A DNA stretch of 64,000 nucleotides, taken from the NCBI GenBank assembly GCA_932294295.1, contig OW028576.1, positions 30,344,747-30,408,746 of the forward strand, given 5' to 3'. This DNA comes from Alitta virens (Eukaryota; Annelida; Polychaeta; Phyllodocida; Nereididae). The stretch's first letter is position 1. Every line of letters begins with the position of its first letter. The position numbers were made by a program, and so were the translations under genes. This document shows positions 33,311-43,337 of this stretch, piece by piece. The notes beneath the pieces are model-generated. The model saw only the letters and a program-made list of their open reading frames with translations. It made no database searches and was not told where the DNA came from.

Positions 33311-34333
33311 ACCAATGCTTCAATCATTTTCTTCGACATAAATGAGTCTTGGGACATAACTCGGTGCTAATGAAGAGAGAGAGAGAGAATTTATTTGACC
33401 AAAATAAATAAAACAAACAAAAGCAACAAATTACATGGAACAACAATAAGCAGTAAATAAATAGAATAAAATAAAAAAGTCAAACACATATAATCTCTTT
33501 ACCTTTGGTCAAGAGACATCCATCAAATTCTTATTAAAAAAAAAACGCTGACGTGGATGCCCCCTAAAACTCATATTTAAAAAAAAATTATAATAATAAA
33601 AATAATAAAAAATATAAGGAAAAAAAAATTTAAAAAATTAAAAATAATATACATTTATATATAAATAACTAAATATAAGAAATAATGATGGGATGAAAAT
33701 GAAAGTATGGCAAACAAATTGCAAATTTAATAACAGTTTACAACAGGGATCATTTCTTAATTGTGAGGAGGTCTTCAGTATAAGTTATGTTAAAAAATGT
33801 TGAATTTATGTGTCTTACTCAATCTTTAGGGAGTCTAGTACTGTCCTAATTGCAAAGCGCATATTACAATATGATGTGCCACAAACTCGGTTGTGACAGA
33901 ACATTTAAAGGCTTAATTTCAAGGTGAATTCTTTCCATCCTTTTTGTTCAATATTGCACTTTGGCATTTAAACCTCAACTAAGTAAGAAGAGATGCACTG
34001 AAGTTAACCTTCATTCATATTTGGTGAAGCCAGGTAAAGCCGCAGTCCATCAAAGTTGCCGATTTTTTGTCTCATGTTTTCCAGCCACCAGCCAGGACCT
34101 CAGTAACTCAAACTCAAAGTGTGTGGCCTTATTGGGGAATTCTCCCTTCAAACGAATATTCTTTGTCAAAAGGAAATTAGAGCAACTGTGGTGGATTTCA
34201 TTGTACTTTTGAGGTCACGACATTATTGATGAATGATTTGCTTTGTAAAATCAATAGGCAATATGCTTAAGATTCTAAGTCTGTCATTTCAATATCACCA
34301 TCCACAGTACCAAATTATGCAAATTGAAGCAAG
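33311..34333. other. No gene recognised; possible retroelement tail
   Basis: At 33,375-33,480 the minus strand would read as an AATAAA-rich 3' end closing with a CT dinucleotide repeat, as some LINE or SINE tails do. No coding region lies upstream of it. A-rich simple DNA occupies 33,535-33,680. An 83-codon frame at 33,961-34,212 has no motif. Confidence 0.35.
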
Positions 34334-34518
34334 GGTGGGTGGCTGAGACAGGCTTTACATCTCATATTTTTGCACCAGATGGGGCTGATCAGGACAGGCA
34401 GGTGCCAAGGCAGTGAGGCGAATGATGAAGCAACCTTCCAATGTGGGTTGGATTCGAACCTCGCACAGGACCCAGTGGTTGGCAGCCCAGTGCGCTACCA
34501 CTGAGCTAGGCTCCCAGA
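34334..34518 (-). mobile_element. SINE-A copy, diverged
   Basis: Reverse-strand SINE-A with a degenerate body (TTTTTGCACCAGATGGGGCT), box-B complement GGATTCGAACC and box-A complement CCACTGAGCTAGGCTCCC. It is older than the copies with perfect TSDs. Confidence 0.85.
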
Positions 34519-34603
34519 AAAAATGTGTGAGCAGACATTCCCTGGCCTGGTGTTGAGTTTATGAGTCATGGTTATTATCGAGGTAAACATATTAGCTTAT
34601 AAT

Positions 34604-34880
34604 TAGCAGCCGGGTGGCCAAACGGTTAAGGTATCTACCAACTCCATATTGGTCAGCTTTTCTGAAGGTGCCAGGTTCAATCCTTGGCTTGGGAACTCTT
34701 CATGAGCTACATCCCAGCAGCTGGACGTAGATCGAATGAGACGTTAAAATTTGAGGTACCTTGTACTCGGTGTTAATGCTGAGGCAAGTAAAAGACTCTA
34801 CCTATGGGGTAAATGTGTAACATGGTATGGACTCTGAGCCATATCATATCATCACTACATCTGTCTCTGGCATGATTTTG
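34604..34880 (+). mobile_element. SINE-B copy, full length reference
   Basis: The head GGTGGCCAAACGGTTAAGG (box A) and GGTTCAATCCTTGG (box B) are about 55 bases apart, as in a class II tRNA. The body follows with GAGACGTTAAAATTTGAGGT, GCTGAGGCAAGTAAAAGACT and TGTAACATGGTATGGACTC, then the 3' part CATCACTACATCTGTCTCTG. A MITE-A copy follows within ten bases. Confidence 0.85.
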
Positions 34881-34886
34881 GCTTAA

Positions 34887-34983
34887 CCAGATGGCGTTCC
34901 AAATCGGGCCAGCGTCGTTTCTACATCGTTTTGACGTCGCTGACAGCGCGCTGGCGTCGATACGATTTGGAATGCTATCTGGG
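34887..34983. mobile_element. MITE family A copy
   Basis: CCAGATGGCGTTCCAAATCG at the left is inverted as CGATTTGGAATGCTATCTGG at the right. The interior is itself inverted (CGTCGTTTCTACATCG, GACGTCGCTGACAGCG). It is 97 bp long and palindromic throughout. Confidence 0.92.
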
Positions 34984-35579
34984 TAAAAGTTCTAACATTT
35001 CTAGTGGGATGAAGCTTAGTCAGCTTATATTTGTTATGTGAAAAAAGTAGTATATACAGTGGAAACAACAGTTAATTCATCAACCAAAGTTAAGATTGTA
35101 GAGAGTATAAATCAGTTGATGAAACTAAAGAATATGCAATATCATTTCTTTGTAGCAAACAACGCTCTTATGTTGCACAATTTAGGTCTGGCATTTTACC
35201 CTTAGCCATAGAAAAGGAAAGATGGTACAGTTTAATAATTAATGATCGCAATTGTTAATTATGTAACACAAATAGTGTAGAATCACAAATTAATTTTTGT
35301 CGTTTACTGTGAAATAACATCATTTTTTAACGAAGTTTGTAAATCAGTTTCCCTATTTTGTAAACATTGATGATATTGAGAAAATTAGAATATGTATGAA
35401 GCTACCAGCTGCAAGACTTTTTTCATAATATTTATGTGAAATTTTTTATATTCATAAGTCTTGCTCGTTTTTGCAGCAAATAAGCTCAAGTGGGCTGGGC
35501 CGGCTGTCATACTGTGTAAACTTACTCTTGTTTTGTTGTAAATGCTGGTTTGCGAACAAAATATAACATGTATTAACAG
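34984..35579. other. No feature recognised
   Basis: AT-rich sequence. A 106-codon minus-strand frame (35,385-35,705) runs through the SINE-B and repeat G boundary, so it is not a gene. Confidence 0.5.
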
Positions 35580-35668
35580 TAGAGGCAAACATAGTGATGA
35601 GATGAGTACACACCATGTTGCCATTCTTAACATCGCGTGCAACCGATATCTAGCTGAGATATAGCTCA
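35580..35668 (-). mobile_element. SINE-B fragment, internally deleted
   Basis: AGAGGCAAACATAGTGATGA, TACACACCATGTTG and CATCGCGTGCAACCGATATC follow the order of a minus-strand SINE-B with its middle missing. It abuts repeat G. Confidence 0.6.
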
Positions 35669-35953
35669 TGGTGCTTAGCAGAAAAGTGGTTACACTGGCA
35701 AACAATGTAATTTTTTTAGTCTTTCAAAGTGTTTCTCTCACGTCATATTAATTGTTATTGTTTGTAGATTTAAGCCGTGAGAGACTATTGAATATCTCCA
35801 GCCAACCCTGACAAATTAATCAACATTTTAGGATAATCTTTCTGTTGTTCCAAACTCAGGGCTGTCTGAGCAAATTCAATAGCTTTTTTTAGACAGTTTT
35901 AATTTTTTCAAACAAAACAAAGTAATGATCTACGTCACGTAAGGACTTTGGCA
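35669..35953 (+). repeat. Dispersed repeat G, copy 2
   Basis: Same orientation as 3,552-3,844 and closely similar over its length. It carries a small extra GCCGTGAG near 35,775 and a short deletion near 35,810. Confidence 0.85.
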
Positions 35954-35984
35954 GAAGTTATCCCAGGACTTTGAAGAGCTAGGC

Positions 35985-36475
35985 AGGACCTTAATTAATA
36001 GACCACACTGCTGCTTATGCAACAAATGAATCTAAAATAATCATTGATTCAGCAGAAGCATGACTGAGAAACATGTCCAATAATATTGCTTGTGTAGCGA
36101 AATGTTCTCCAATACGAAGTAACTCTGCTTAAATAATCACATTTCCCAGTTAAAACCTCCGCATTAAGCTAAATCAAAACATCGAATCCTTTATCGTTTG
36201 AACCATTGATTTGACAATCAACATAAGCCTAGACTTTGCGTGAGGATGCTTTCCATGTTCTACTTATGGAATTGTGGCTTATTAATCCAATTGCGGCTTA
36301 TAAAGTGTCTAGTGTCGGAAATGAAACTGCCAATTAAAGGAGATGAAATGCGGCATGCTACACTGTGTCAATTCCGATACACGAAAGCAGTACATTAAAC
36401 TGCTCACATTGCTTTATATAAATTGTTTCTATGCTTAGTATTCAATGTAAAGTACATTTCCGCAGAAATATACAT
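35985..36475 (+). repeat. Dispersed repeat F, copy 2
   Basis: Shares ACCATTGATTTGACAATCAA, TTGCGGCTTATAAAGTGTCT and GAAACTGCCAATTAAAGGAG with the other F copies. The shared short frame is interrupted by a stop here. Confidence 0.8.
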
Positions 36476-36507
36476 TGTTCTTTTTTTAATCTAATCTTTT
36501 TTCAACT

Positions 36508-36692
36508 GTGATGCCAAACTCTCCTACTAAACTCTGATGCCAAACTCTGATACCAAACTCTGATGCCAAACTCTGATGCCAAACTTTGATACCAAACTCT
36601 TCTACTAAACTCTGATGCCAAACTCTGATACCAAACTCTGCTACCAAACGCTGATGCCAAACTCTGATACCAAACTCTGATACCAAGATAGC
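36508..36692 (-). repeat. 13-bp minisatellite
   Basis: About fourteen copies of ATGCCAAACTCTG/ATACCAAACTCTG. Minus-strand frames reading SLASEFGIRVWHQ repeats are by-products of the 13-base period, which cycles through all frames. Confidence 0.95.
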
Positions 36693-37351
36693 CCAAGATA
36701 CCAACTCAGAATGACCCCTGATTCCATACTCAACGCCAAGCGCTGGTGAGCAGAAATAATTCTGATACAGGCGCTATACAAATACAAATACGTTACTATT
36801 ATTATTATTATTAATAATCTTAACACAATATCTAGTGTGCCTTGATATGAACATATTTTGCTTTTGTGTTTGAAGATCAATGGGTTAATTGAAATAAAAA
36901 CTTACATTTTGAAACATCATTAAAAAATAACATTTATAAGTGAATGCAATGTCACATGAATTTCATGACCATTGGGTTCAGAAACCTGTTTGTTCTAGTT
37001 AATTGTCAGTGACATTTTACTAATTAATTAGACTCAATTCTGTAGGATGCCATAGCTGCTGTATTTCGCACCATGCACAAAATTAATTGAATGCTTATTT
37101 AAATATTTATAAAATATATTTATACAGAGTAACATATTCAGTATAAAAACTGTTTTACAATACGGCCCTGATGGATAAAAGCAGAAATAGAAATGCACTC
37201 TTCTGATAGTACAATATTATTAACTATATTTGCACCTAAACCTGTGCCCTTAAAAAAGCTTTTACAGCAAAAACTCACAGACCTGGAAACTGGATTTATT
37301 GAGCGAATATTTTAACCATTGGAGTCCTGGTTTGACGTCCTCTGGAGTTTA
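36693..37351. other. No feature recognised
   Basis: Contains a short ATT run near 36,798-36,812. Otherwise AT-rich single-copy-like DNA. Confidence 0.5.
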
Positions 37352-37736
37352 TACAGTTAGTTTAATTAAGAACAGCCTGACAAACTGAACCTAGTCAAAG
37401 CTAGACAACTTCTGCTATACGATGCTACAAGCCGCTAAACGGAACTGTCTGGCCATAGCTGGCTACTCAAAGCCGGATCTAAACATATGTTGAGAGTTTC
37501 GCAAATTTGTCATTTTTTGCGGAAAGGATACATGTCTATTGTACATATATTTATGGTATATATTAGATAAATTACCAACATTTACCAAGGTTTATATATT
37601 TTTAGCGGTGGTAGGTGTAAGCCGACTATAAGCTAGGAGTAGACAGAAGCGGCTGGTTTTAGCCAGTTATAGCTACAGCCAGGAATAGGTTGCTACAGCT
37701 GTCTAGAGTAGACCATATTTTATGAAACTAACTGTA
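37352..37736. mobile_element. MITE family C copy
   Basis: TACAGTTAGTTTAATTAA at the left is inverted as ATGAAACTAACTGTA at the right, 385 bp apart with TA edges. The subterminal parts are also inverted-related (CAAAGCTAGACAACTTCTGC and GGTTGCTACAGCTGTCTAGA). Copies in the tandem units lie at 53.9 kb and 63.5 kb. Confidence 0.85.
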
Positions 37737-38282
37737 TGTGTCTATTATATCTTATGTGTATGTATAATATTTTGTTTATCTGTATATCTAAACCACGTAC
37801 ATGTAAACATAGAAAAGTATAACTGCAAAAATGTGGTGCTGTAACATCAATTGCTCTCTCGGAAAATACAGATTTGTAACGGCCAAGAACCAGTTCACAA
37901 AGGAGGTCTCCAGAGTAAAAAGCTAAAAAAACTTGCAGTGGTCCAAATCAATTTTGTTTCTGAATCTTTTGTTATGTTTACATACTCGGCTTCCTGGTCA
38001 TCCTCATAATCCCAATTTTTGTACTATTTGTGAAATTAAAAACATTCTTTCAAAATAGGATTTGCTTTAATTTTGTATTTCTCACAATCCTGGCGACATT
38101 TTGATAAAATAAAATGAAAAAAAAAAAGTTAAGAAATTATGCAACATTGATTTTTTGTACTTCGCTTACTCAAACATAGGGAAGTATAGTACTTCAGGTA
38201 ATCGCTAATTTTCAATAATCATTTTCCGTGTGATTAAAAAGTAATACATAGAGGAACATCACATATGCTAGTATGCAGGTTC
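37737..38282. other. No feature recognised
   Basis: AT-rich sequence with no shared repeat and no convincing open frame. Confidence 0.5.
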
Positions 38283-38480
38283 ACAGCTTCACCTTTGAAT
38301 ACATTTCATATTCATTATTCAGCGACCGTGGGTAGAAATGCGCATTTGTCAGACTCGGTTGAGAATGCGCACTTTAATGGCTGCATTGAATACCTCCGTT
38401 TTTCTTCCTAACAAATTATCTTCTTTCAAGAGTAAAGTTGCTGCAGCATGGAATAAAAGCTTTGTGACATCAGGATCAGC
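38283..38480 (+). repeat. Dispersed repeat J, copy 1
   Basis: GGGTAGAAATGCGCATTTGT, GGCTGCATTGAATAC and AATAAAAGCTTTGTGACATC match 43,968-44,165 in the same order and orientation. It is diverged and of unknown class. Confidence 0.75.
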
Positions 38481-38699
38481 CATTTCAAAGAATGATAATT
38501 GTAGTAATAAAAATGAATTCAGGACAGGAAAACTGTTATAAATAATTCGTGAAAAATCAAATGCATCTCTTTCCAAAAAATTTATTTTTGGTATAAATGC
38601 ATTTAAAAGATAAATGCATCTTTTTCAAAATAATTTCATTTGAAGTAATGTAGGATGTAATATGTGAAAAGAGCAAAGCCGGCGGTCAATAAGTTTGAA

Positions 38700-38745
38700 G
38701 CAGAAATATTGGAGGAAAGGAGGGGAGAGGAGGGGAGAGGAGAAG
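38700..38745 (+). repeat. Short GGAGA-rich repeat
   Basis: About 45 bases of imperfect GGAGAGG units just upstream of the LINE fragment. Confidence 0.8.
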
Positions 38746-38772
38746 AGATCATTCTCACACAGTAACCCTAGA

Positions 38773-39090
38773 ATAATCAAAGAAAAGCTTGAACAGGCCT
38801 CTTCGCAAGCAGTTAAATGGTTCCATGTTAATTTTATGAAGACTAACCCATCCAAGTTTCAGGCAATATGTATAAGTAGAGATAATATTAACATTGACTT
38901 TGATATTAGAGGACAATTGATCAAATCAGAGACAAACGTTAAACTTTTAGGTATCAACATAGACAACAAGCTGAACTTTAATTACCATGTTTCAGTTATC
39001 TGTGCACTTCAAAGGTTATGCAACTATATGGACCATACCAGCAAACTTAGGATATATGAATCATTCATATCATCAAATTTTGTATATTGA
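38773..39090 (+). pseudogene. LINE reverse-transcriptase fragment (CR1/L2/Jockey-like)
   Basis: This open stretch of about 105 residues encodes part of the reverse transcriptase of a non-LTR retrotransposon, the enzyme that copies LINE RNA into DNA at the nick site. The visible signature is LEQASSQAVKWFHVNFMKTN followed by NVKLLGINIDNKLNFNYHVS and then RLCNYMDHTSKLRIYESFIS. This is the palm-to-thumb region after the catalytic YADD box, as in the CR1/L2/Jockey group. The YADD box, endonuclease domain and C-terminus are absent. The frame starts in a GGAGA-rich repeat and ends at a TGA followed at once by a 180-base GGAGA array, so the copy is truncated on both sides. It is a dead fragment. The exact clade is uncertain. 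Confidence 0.85.
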
Positions 39091-39107
39091 TGGGGAGATG
39101 GGGAGTT

Positions 39108-39293
39108 GGGGAGGAGAGGAGAGGAGAGGAGAGGAGAGGAGAGGAGAGGAGAGGAGAGGAGAGGAGAGGAGAGGAGAGGAGAGGAGAGGAGAGGAGAGGA
39201 GAGGAGAGGAGAGGAGAGGAGAGGAGAGGAGAGGAGAGGAGAGGAGAGGAGAGGAGAGGAGAGGAGAGGAGAGGAGAGGAGAGGAGAGGAGAG
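39108..39293 (+). repeat. Pure pentamer array (GGAGA)n, about 36 units
   Basis: An essentially perfect pentamer array, complementary to the TCTCC array at 25.15 kb. Frames of RRGEE repeats are artefacts. It directly replaces the continuation of the LINE fragment. Confidence 0.98.
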
Positions 39294-39429
39294 TTGCTAC
39301 AAAATCAATAGCATTTGTTTATGCCGGAAAATTGACTTAACCTTACTGTTTTGTAGATTTTGAAAAATCAATCTGATATTATAATTTAGACCCAGATTGG
39401 CAGGTGTTTGGTAGTGCCTCGCCAATAGC

Positions 39430-39745
39430 TGTCACATGAAAGCTTTTACAATCAATAGGAACCATTTACTAGACAAGGATAATTTTAATAAAGATATGAA
39501 ACATAAGGTGTGGTCTTACGACATTGTTTCATGTCTGAATTGCCAATTATTGACTACCGAGTCTATATTTTCTCATGTCAGGGTCATGCTGCTTACAATG
39601 ACAAAGCATTATATTTTTTACCCATTTTTGATTGATGTTCTTTTAATTATGTACTCGATTTTATTGTTACTATCCGGGCAAATTGTAAATACTATTTTTA
39701 TCTTAATTGTTTCACTGAATAAATACACTTAATCAATCAATCAAA
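39430..39745 (+). other. Possible LINE 3' end
   Basis: The segment closes with GAATAAATACACTTAATCAA and an AATC repeat, resembling the 3' end and microsatellite tail of CR1/L2 elements. A 98-codon frame across it lacks RT motifs. It may be the tail of the LINE fragment on the other side of the GGAGA array, but the junction cannot be verified. Confidence 0.3.
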
Positions 39746-40354
39746 CAAAACACTTTTTTTTTCATATATTCATCATGGCTGAAGTCATGTTTCTTTGTAA
39801 AATTTATCTGCTTAATACACAGATATTGTAATATAGTGCATGTTCTTTATATCCATAATGTACATGCTATGCCACAACATATTGCCACTTAACTCAGCCT
39901 TAAATGAGCAAGCAGTTCAACACTGCTCTCGTTCAAACAATGAACAGCAGACATGATAACAATTCTGTACATTGCACTGACTGCGATTGGGTTTGTTTGA
40001 AAACATTACTGTCTGCAAACCACTCAATACATTTGTTCTATCACTTTAAAGGCAACTATTTTATCACCCTTTTGAAGCAACCACACTTAAAACAAACCAT
40101 TAGTACAGGTTAGCATTATCATAAAACACATTGAAGATCTTTAGCACTGTAATAAAAAAGCCAAGTGGGTTTTTTTACCGGATGTTCGTTTTACAGTGTC
40201 ACAGCAGTGATTGAAACTTTTTTTTTTAGGTCCGTTTCTGTTCAATATGGAAAACTAGATTATCATAAGTTGGAGTTTATCATCATTTCATCAGTTTGAT
40301 TTTTTCATAAGACATATTTTTGTTTGATATCTCTGCTTTGTGTGTAAACAAATC
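39746..40354. other. No feature recognised
   Basis: AT-rich sequence. A 69-codon plus-strand frame (39,904-40,113) has no motif. Confidence 0.5.
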
Positions 40355-40590
40355 TCATTTAGGATCTTTGAAGGAATCAAAACTTCTTCAAGAATTCTAT
40401 TTCAGAATGTTTAATTTGAGCTAAATCCTTGACTTGCAATTGCATTCTTAGATCTTTGATCTTTTATATGACAGAGGCCAAAACTTGAGTATCATAATAC
40501 TGAGCTCCGGATTCTTCTGCAGGGATTTTTTGATTTCTTGGTTTGGAAAATATCACATGTGCACACAGTGCACAGAGGAGCAATCAGCTG
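40355..40590 (+). repeat. Dispersed repeat H, copy 2
   Basis: Diverged match to 31,688-31,945: CTTCTTCAAGAATTCTATTT, TTAGATCTTTGATCTTTTAT and TTTTTTGATTTCTTGGTTTG in the same order. Confidence 0.65.
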
Positions 40591-40901
40591 TTTATCTAGT
40601 AGAGGATTAACATTTTAAAAAGCAAAATTCCATGATTGAACACAATGTAAAAATAAGTTTTTTTGGTAAAAATGGGAGTATTTGACATTACGAAATGTGT
40701 AGCATACAGAACAATAGAAAATATATGATTCATTATTAAATCCCAAGCTGTTGTATCTACATAAAAAATCTTTCCAATATATGTCGGAACAAATAAAAAA
40801 AGGATTGACCTGTAAAATTATTCTGTCATATTGTATCTTGAGGTACAGTTCTAAAAAATTCATTTATAGAATTAGAATCCAAGATTATCGTCACCAATGA
40901 T

Positions 40902-41110
40902 ATCATCAGGGTGGTGGTGGATTAGGGCTTTACGTCCCGTATTTCTGCACCAGTTGGGCTAATTAGGACAGGTAGGGAACATGGCAATGAGACGAAGGAT
41001 GAAACAGCCATCCAACATAGGCTCGACTGGGAATTGAACCCAGGACCCAGTGGTTGGAAGCCCAGAGCGCTACCACTGAGCTAGGCCCCCACCCCTAACA
41101 TCATCAGGGT
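40902..41110 (-). mobile_element. SINE-A insertion, minus strand, with 11-bp TSD
   Basis: The SINE lies at 40,913-41,099: tail GGTGGTGGATTAGGGCTTTA, body, box-B complement GGGAATTGAACC and box-A complement CCACTGAGCTAGGCCCCC. TSD ATCATCAGGGT lies at 40,902-40,912 and 41,100-41,110. Confidence 0.93.
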
Positions 41111-41312
41111 AAGGCAATGATTGTGTCGGTAATTCTGCAACCCAAGTTGTCAAGTAAAGTTGAACTTAATTCATTGAAATTTGCCTCGGGCAATTCTACT
41201 GTGATTTTGACTTTGCATGTTTTGGGTAAGCCTCATAATCAATTTTCTTTGGCAAACACTTGTATCTGTCACTAAATCTGATCAATATAAATCACCAATT
41301 TGATTCCAAAAC

Positions 41313-41870
41313 CACCCAACCAAGAAAACGGTGTCAATATCCTTCGACAGCAAAATTGCATGTCTTGTGTGTCCGCCTATCAGTAAGTTTGAGGGCAAAA
41401 TTAAACCTTCCACTGCATGCAAATTTGCAACCCTAATATTGATGTTCCCTGATATTAAGTTACCAAAAATAGATCCATATATTTTAGTTTAAGATATTAA
41501 GTAAAAATCTAAACAGATGCAACCATGGATTTGACAATCAGAATATAGATTTTGGGTGTGAACATTTGAGAGAAATGTGGCTTATTAATAAAATTGCCGC
41601 TTATTGATAAAACTGTGGCTTATCAATCAAATTTCAGCTTATTACTTAAAGTGTCTGCTGTCAGCAATGAAACTGCCAATTAAAGAAGATGAAAAGTGGC
41701 ACACTGCATGCTGTCAATTGTCGTGCAATAATAAAGTGCTTAACATTGCTGTACAATGCGTTATATATCTTCAATGCTATATGGTAGAAATTCCAGCAGT
41801 ACTTAGTCTCCTGCATTATGCACTTCTGTTGCAAAATTGTGTAATATTTTCACTTTTTTTATCTGATCCT
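41313..41870 (+). repeat. Dispersed repeat F, copy 3
   Basis: The longest plus-strand copy. AACCACCCAACCAAGAAAAC at its start and TTCGACAGCAAAATTGCATG match the inverted copy at 54.5-55.06 kb. The right half has AAAGTGTCTGCTGTCAGC and GAAACTGCCAATTAAAGAAG. A 90-codon frame (41,604-41,876) partly shares residues with copy 1, but other copies break it. Confidence 0.8.
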
Positions 41871-41890
41871 GCTTAAAACATTTTCTGTGA

Positions 41891-42006
41891 CCCAGATAGC
41901 ATTCCAAATTGTATTAACCTTGGCGCAATGTCGGTGATGTCAAAACAATGTTGTACCGATGGTGGCCATAGAAACATAGCTGGCCCAATTTGGAATCCTA
42001 TCTGGG
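41891..42006. mobile_element. MITE family A copy, both termini intact
   Basis: CCCAGATAGCATTCCAAATT and its inverted right end AATTTGGAATCCTATCTGGG define a 116-bp element. The interior has GTCGGTGATGTCAAAACAAT. Confidence 0.93.
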
Positions 42007-42073
42007 CGTGGAACTCTTGTGAATAATTTTCCGTAATCTTGTCCATTTGTAAAGTTAAAGCTGTAATATTTCT

Positions 42074-42287
42074 CCATCAAATATCCTTGGGCGGGAGCCT
42101 AGCTCAGAGGTAGCCCTCTGGGCTTCCAACCGCTGGGTCCCGGGTTCGATTCCCGGTCGAGCCTATGTTGGATGGCTGTTTCATCCTTCATCTCATTGAC
42201 ATGGTCTCTGCCTGTCCTAATTAGCCCAACTGGTGCAGAAATACAGGACGTAAAGCCCTAATCACACACACACACCATCAAATATCC
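42074..42287 (+). mobile_element. SINE-A insertion with 13-bp TSD
   Basis: The full-length SINE at about 42,091-42,274 has box A TAGCTCAGAGG, box B GGTTCGATTCC and a CA-repeat tail. A perfect TSD CCATCAAATATCC lies at 42,074-42,086 and 42,275-42,287, with a few extra bases (TTGGGC) before the head. Confidence 0.95.
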
Positions 42288-42854
42288 ACCGAATTACACG
42301 TCAAGTTAATTGTACCAATATTAGTACGATGGTAAGAAATACTCATTGAATTATTTTATATAATAATGATTATGACTGTCTAATTTGATTGTAATATGTT
42401 GGTTTTACATAAATTATCAATCAATATATTCTTTCAAAATGCTGATACGATAAACTTCTGATTCAATAATATGCTTCAGAAACTTTCCATACAAAGAGTT
42501 ATTGAGAATAAGATTTTGGTATATAAATTATATTTGAAGTACCTAAGCAAAAAATGGTGGCCCATTTTCTTGGCTTGACTTACGTGTACTTTTTACTGTA
42601 CACGTGTTCGGATTCATCAATTCAATGCGCCATAACATAAAATTACACACTCATGGCCTAGACCTAGCTCACAAACAGAGTTCTTGGAAAGACAACACCA
42701 CTGCAGTGTTCAAAATCAATCATTTGTCTGAGTTCCTTGCCATATTTCCTGTGTGGCTTTGACGAAAAATTAGTTTTCTCCTAAAACAGTTTCTTTTGTT
42801 AGAATTTAATAGATTCAAAAACTGTAACTGCGCAGTAATGCTGTGTTTATGTTT
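42288..42854. other. No feature recognised
   Basis: AT-rich sequence with no repeat shared in the window. Confidence 0.5.
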
Positions 42855-43056
42855 TAATGCTACTGGGATTTGAAGTTTTAAATCAATTGATATGACCAGC
42901 TACCAGAGGCAGACATAATGATGAGATGATGAGGCTGATGGGAGTCGGCATAATATATCATGAATTATCACGAGGGTGGGGTATGTTATTACTAATGCTT
43001 TAGCATAGACACTTACTATATAATAGTACAAGGCACCTGCAATTTAATGTCTCTCA
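42855..43056 (-). mobile_element. SINE-B copy, head missing
   Basis: GCTACTGGGATTTGAAGTTT, GATATGACCAGCTACCAGAG and GGGTGGGGTATGTTATTACT match the 32.0-32.3 kb copy. A separate plus-strand tRNA-like head (GTGTAGTGGTTAATGCACTG) lies at about 43,119-43,190. Confidence 0.75.
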
Positions 43057-43118
43057 CAAAGTACTTTTTTGTAAAATAATATAGCATTTTAAGCTAAGCA
43101 AAAGCAAAACTTTATGCA

Positions 43119-43190
43119 GTTGGTTTGTGTAGTGGTTAATGCACTGGCCAGTTCCTGTGAAAGGCCTGGGTTGGAATCAATTAAAGTAAT
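43119..43190 (+). mobile_element. SINE-B head-like tRNA fragment
   Basis: A box-A-like TTTGTGTAGTGGTTAATGCA and a degraded box-B-like CTGGGTTGGAATC lie at class II spacing. No body follows. Confidence 0.5.
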
Positions 43191-43337
43191 TCGCATGAAA
43201 CACTAAATTGTAATCTCATCTGACAAAGTTACAGCACACCAAGACTGTTCGACACATTGAAGTCAATTCTAGAAATAGGGAGAAAAAGTAACAGAGCCTA
43301 CAGGGGGCACTACGTAGCACATAAAAAGACAATATAG

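Noticed and set aside
36486..36704. Repeat protein with SLASEFGIRVWHQ units
   Set aside because: The 13-bp minisatellite period forces the same peptide in all frames. There is no start context or flanking coding sequence.
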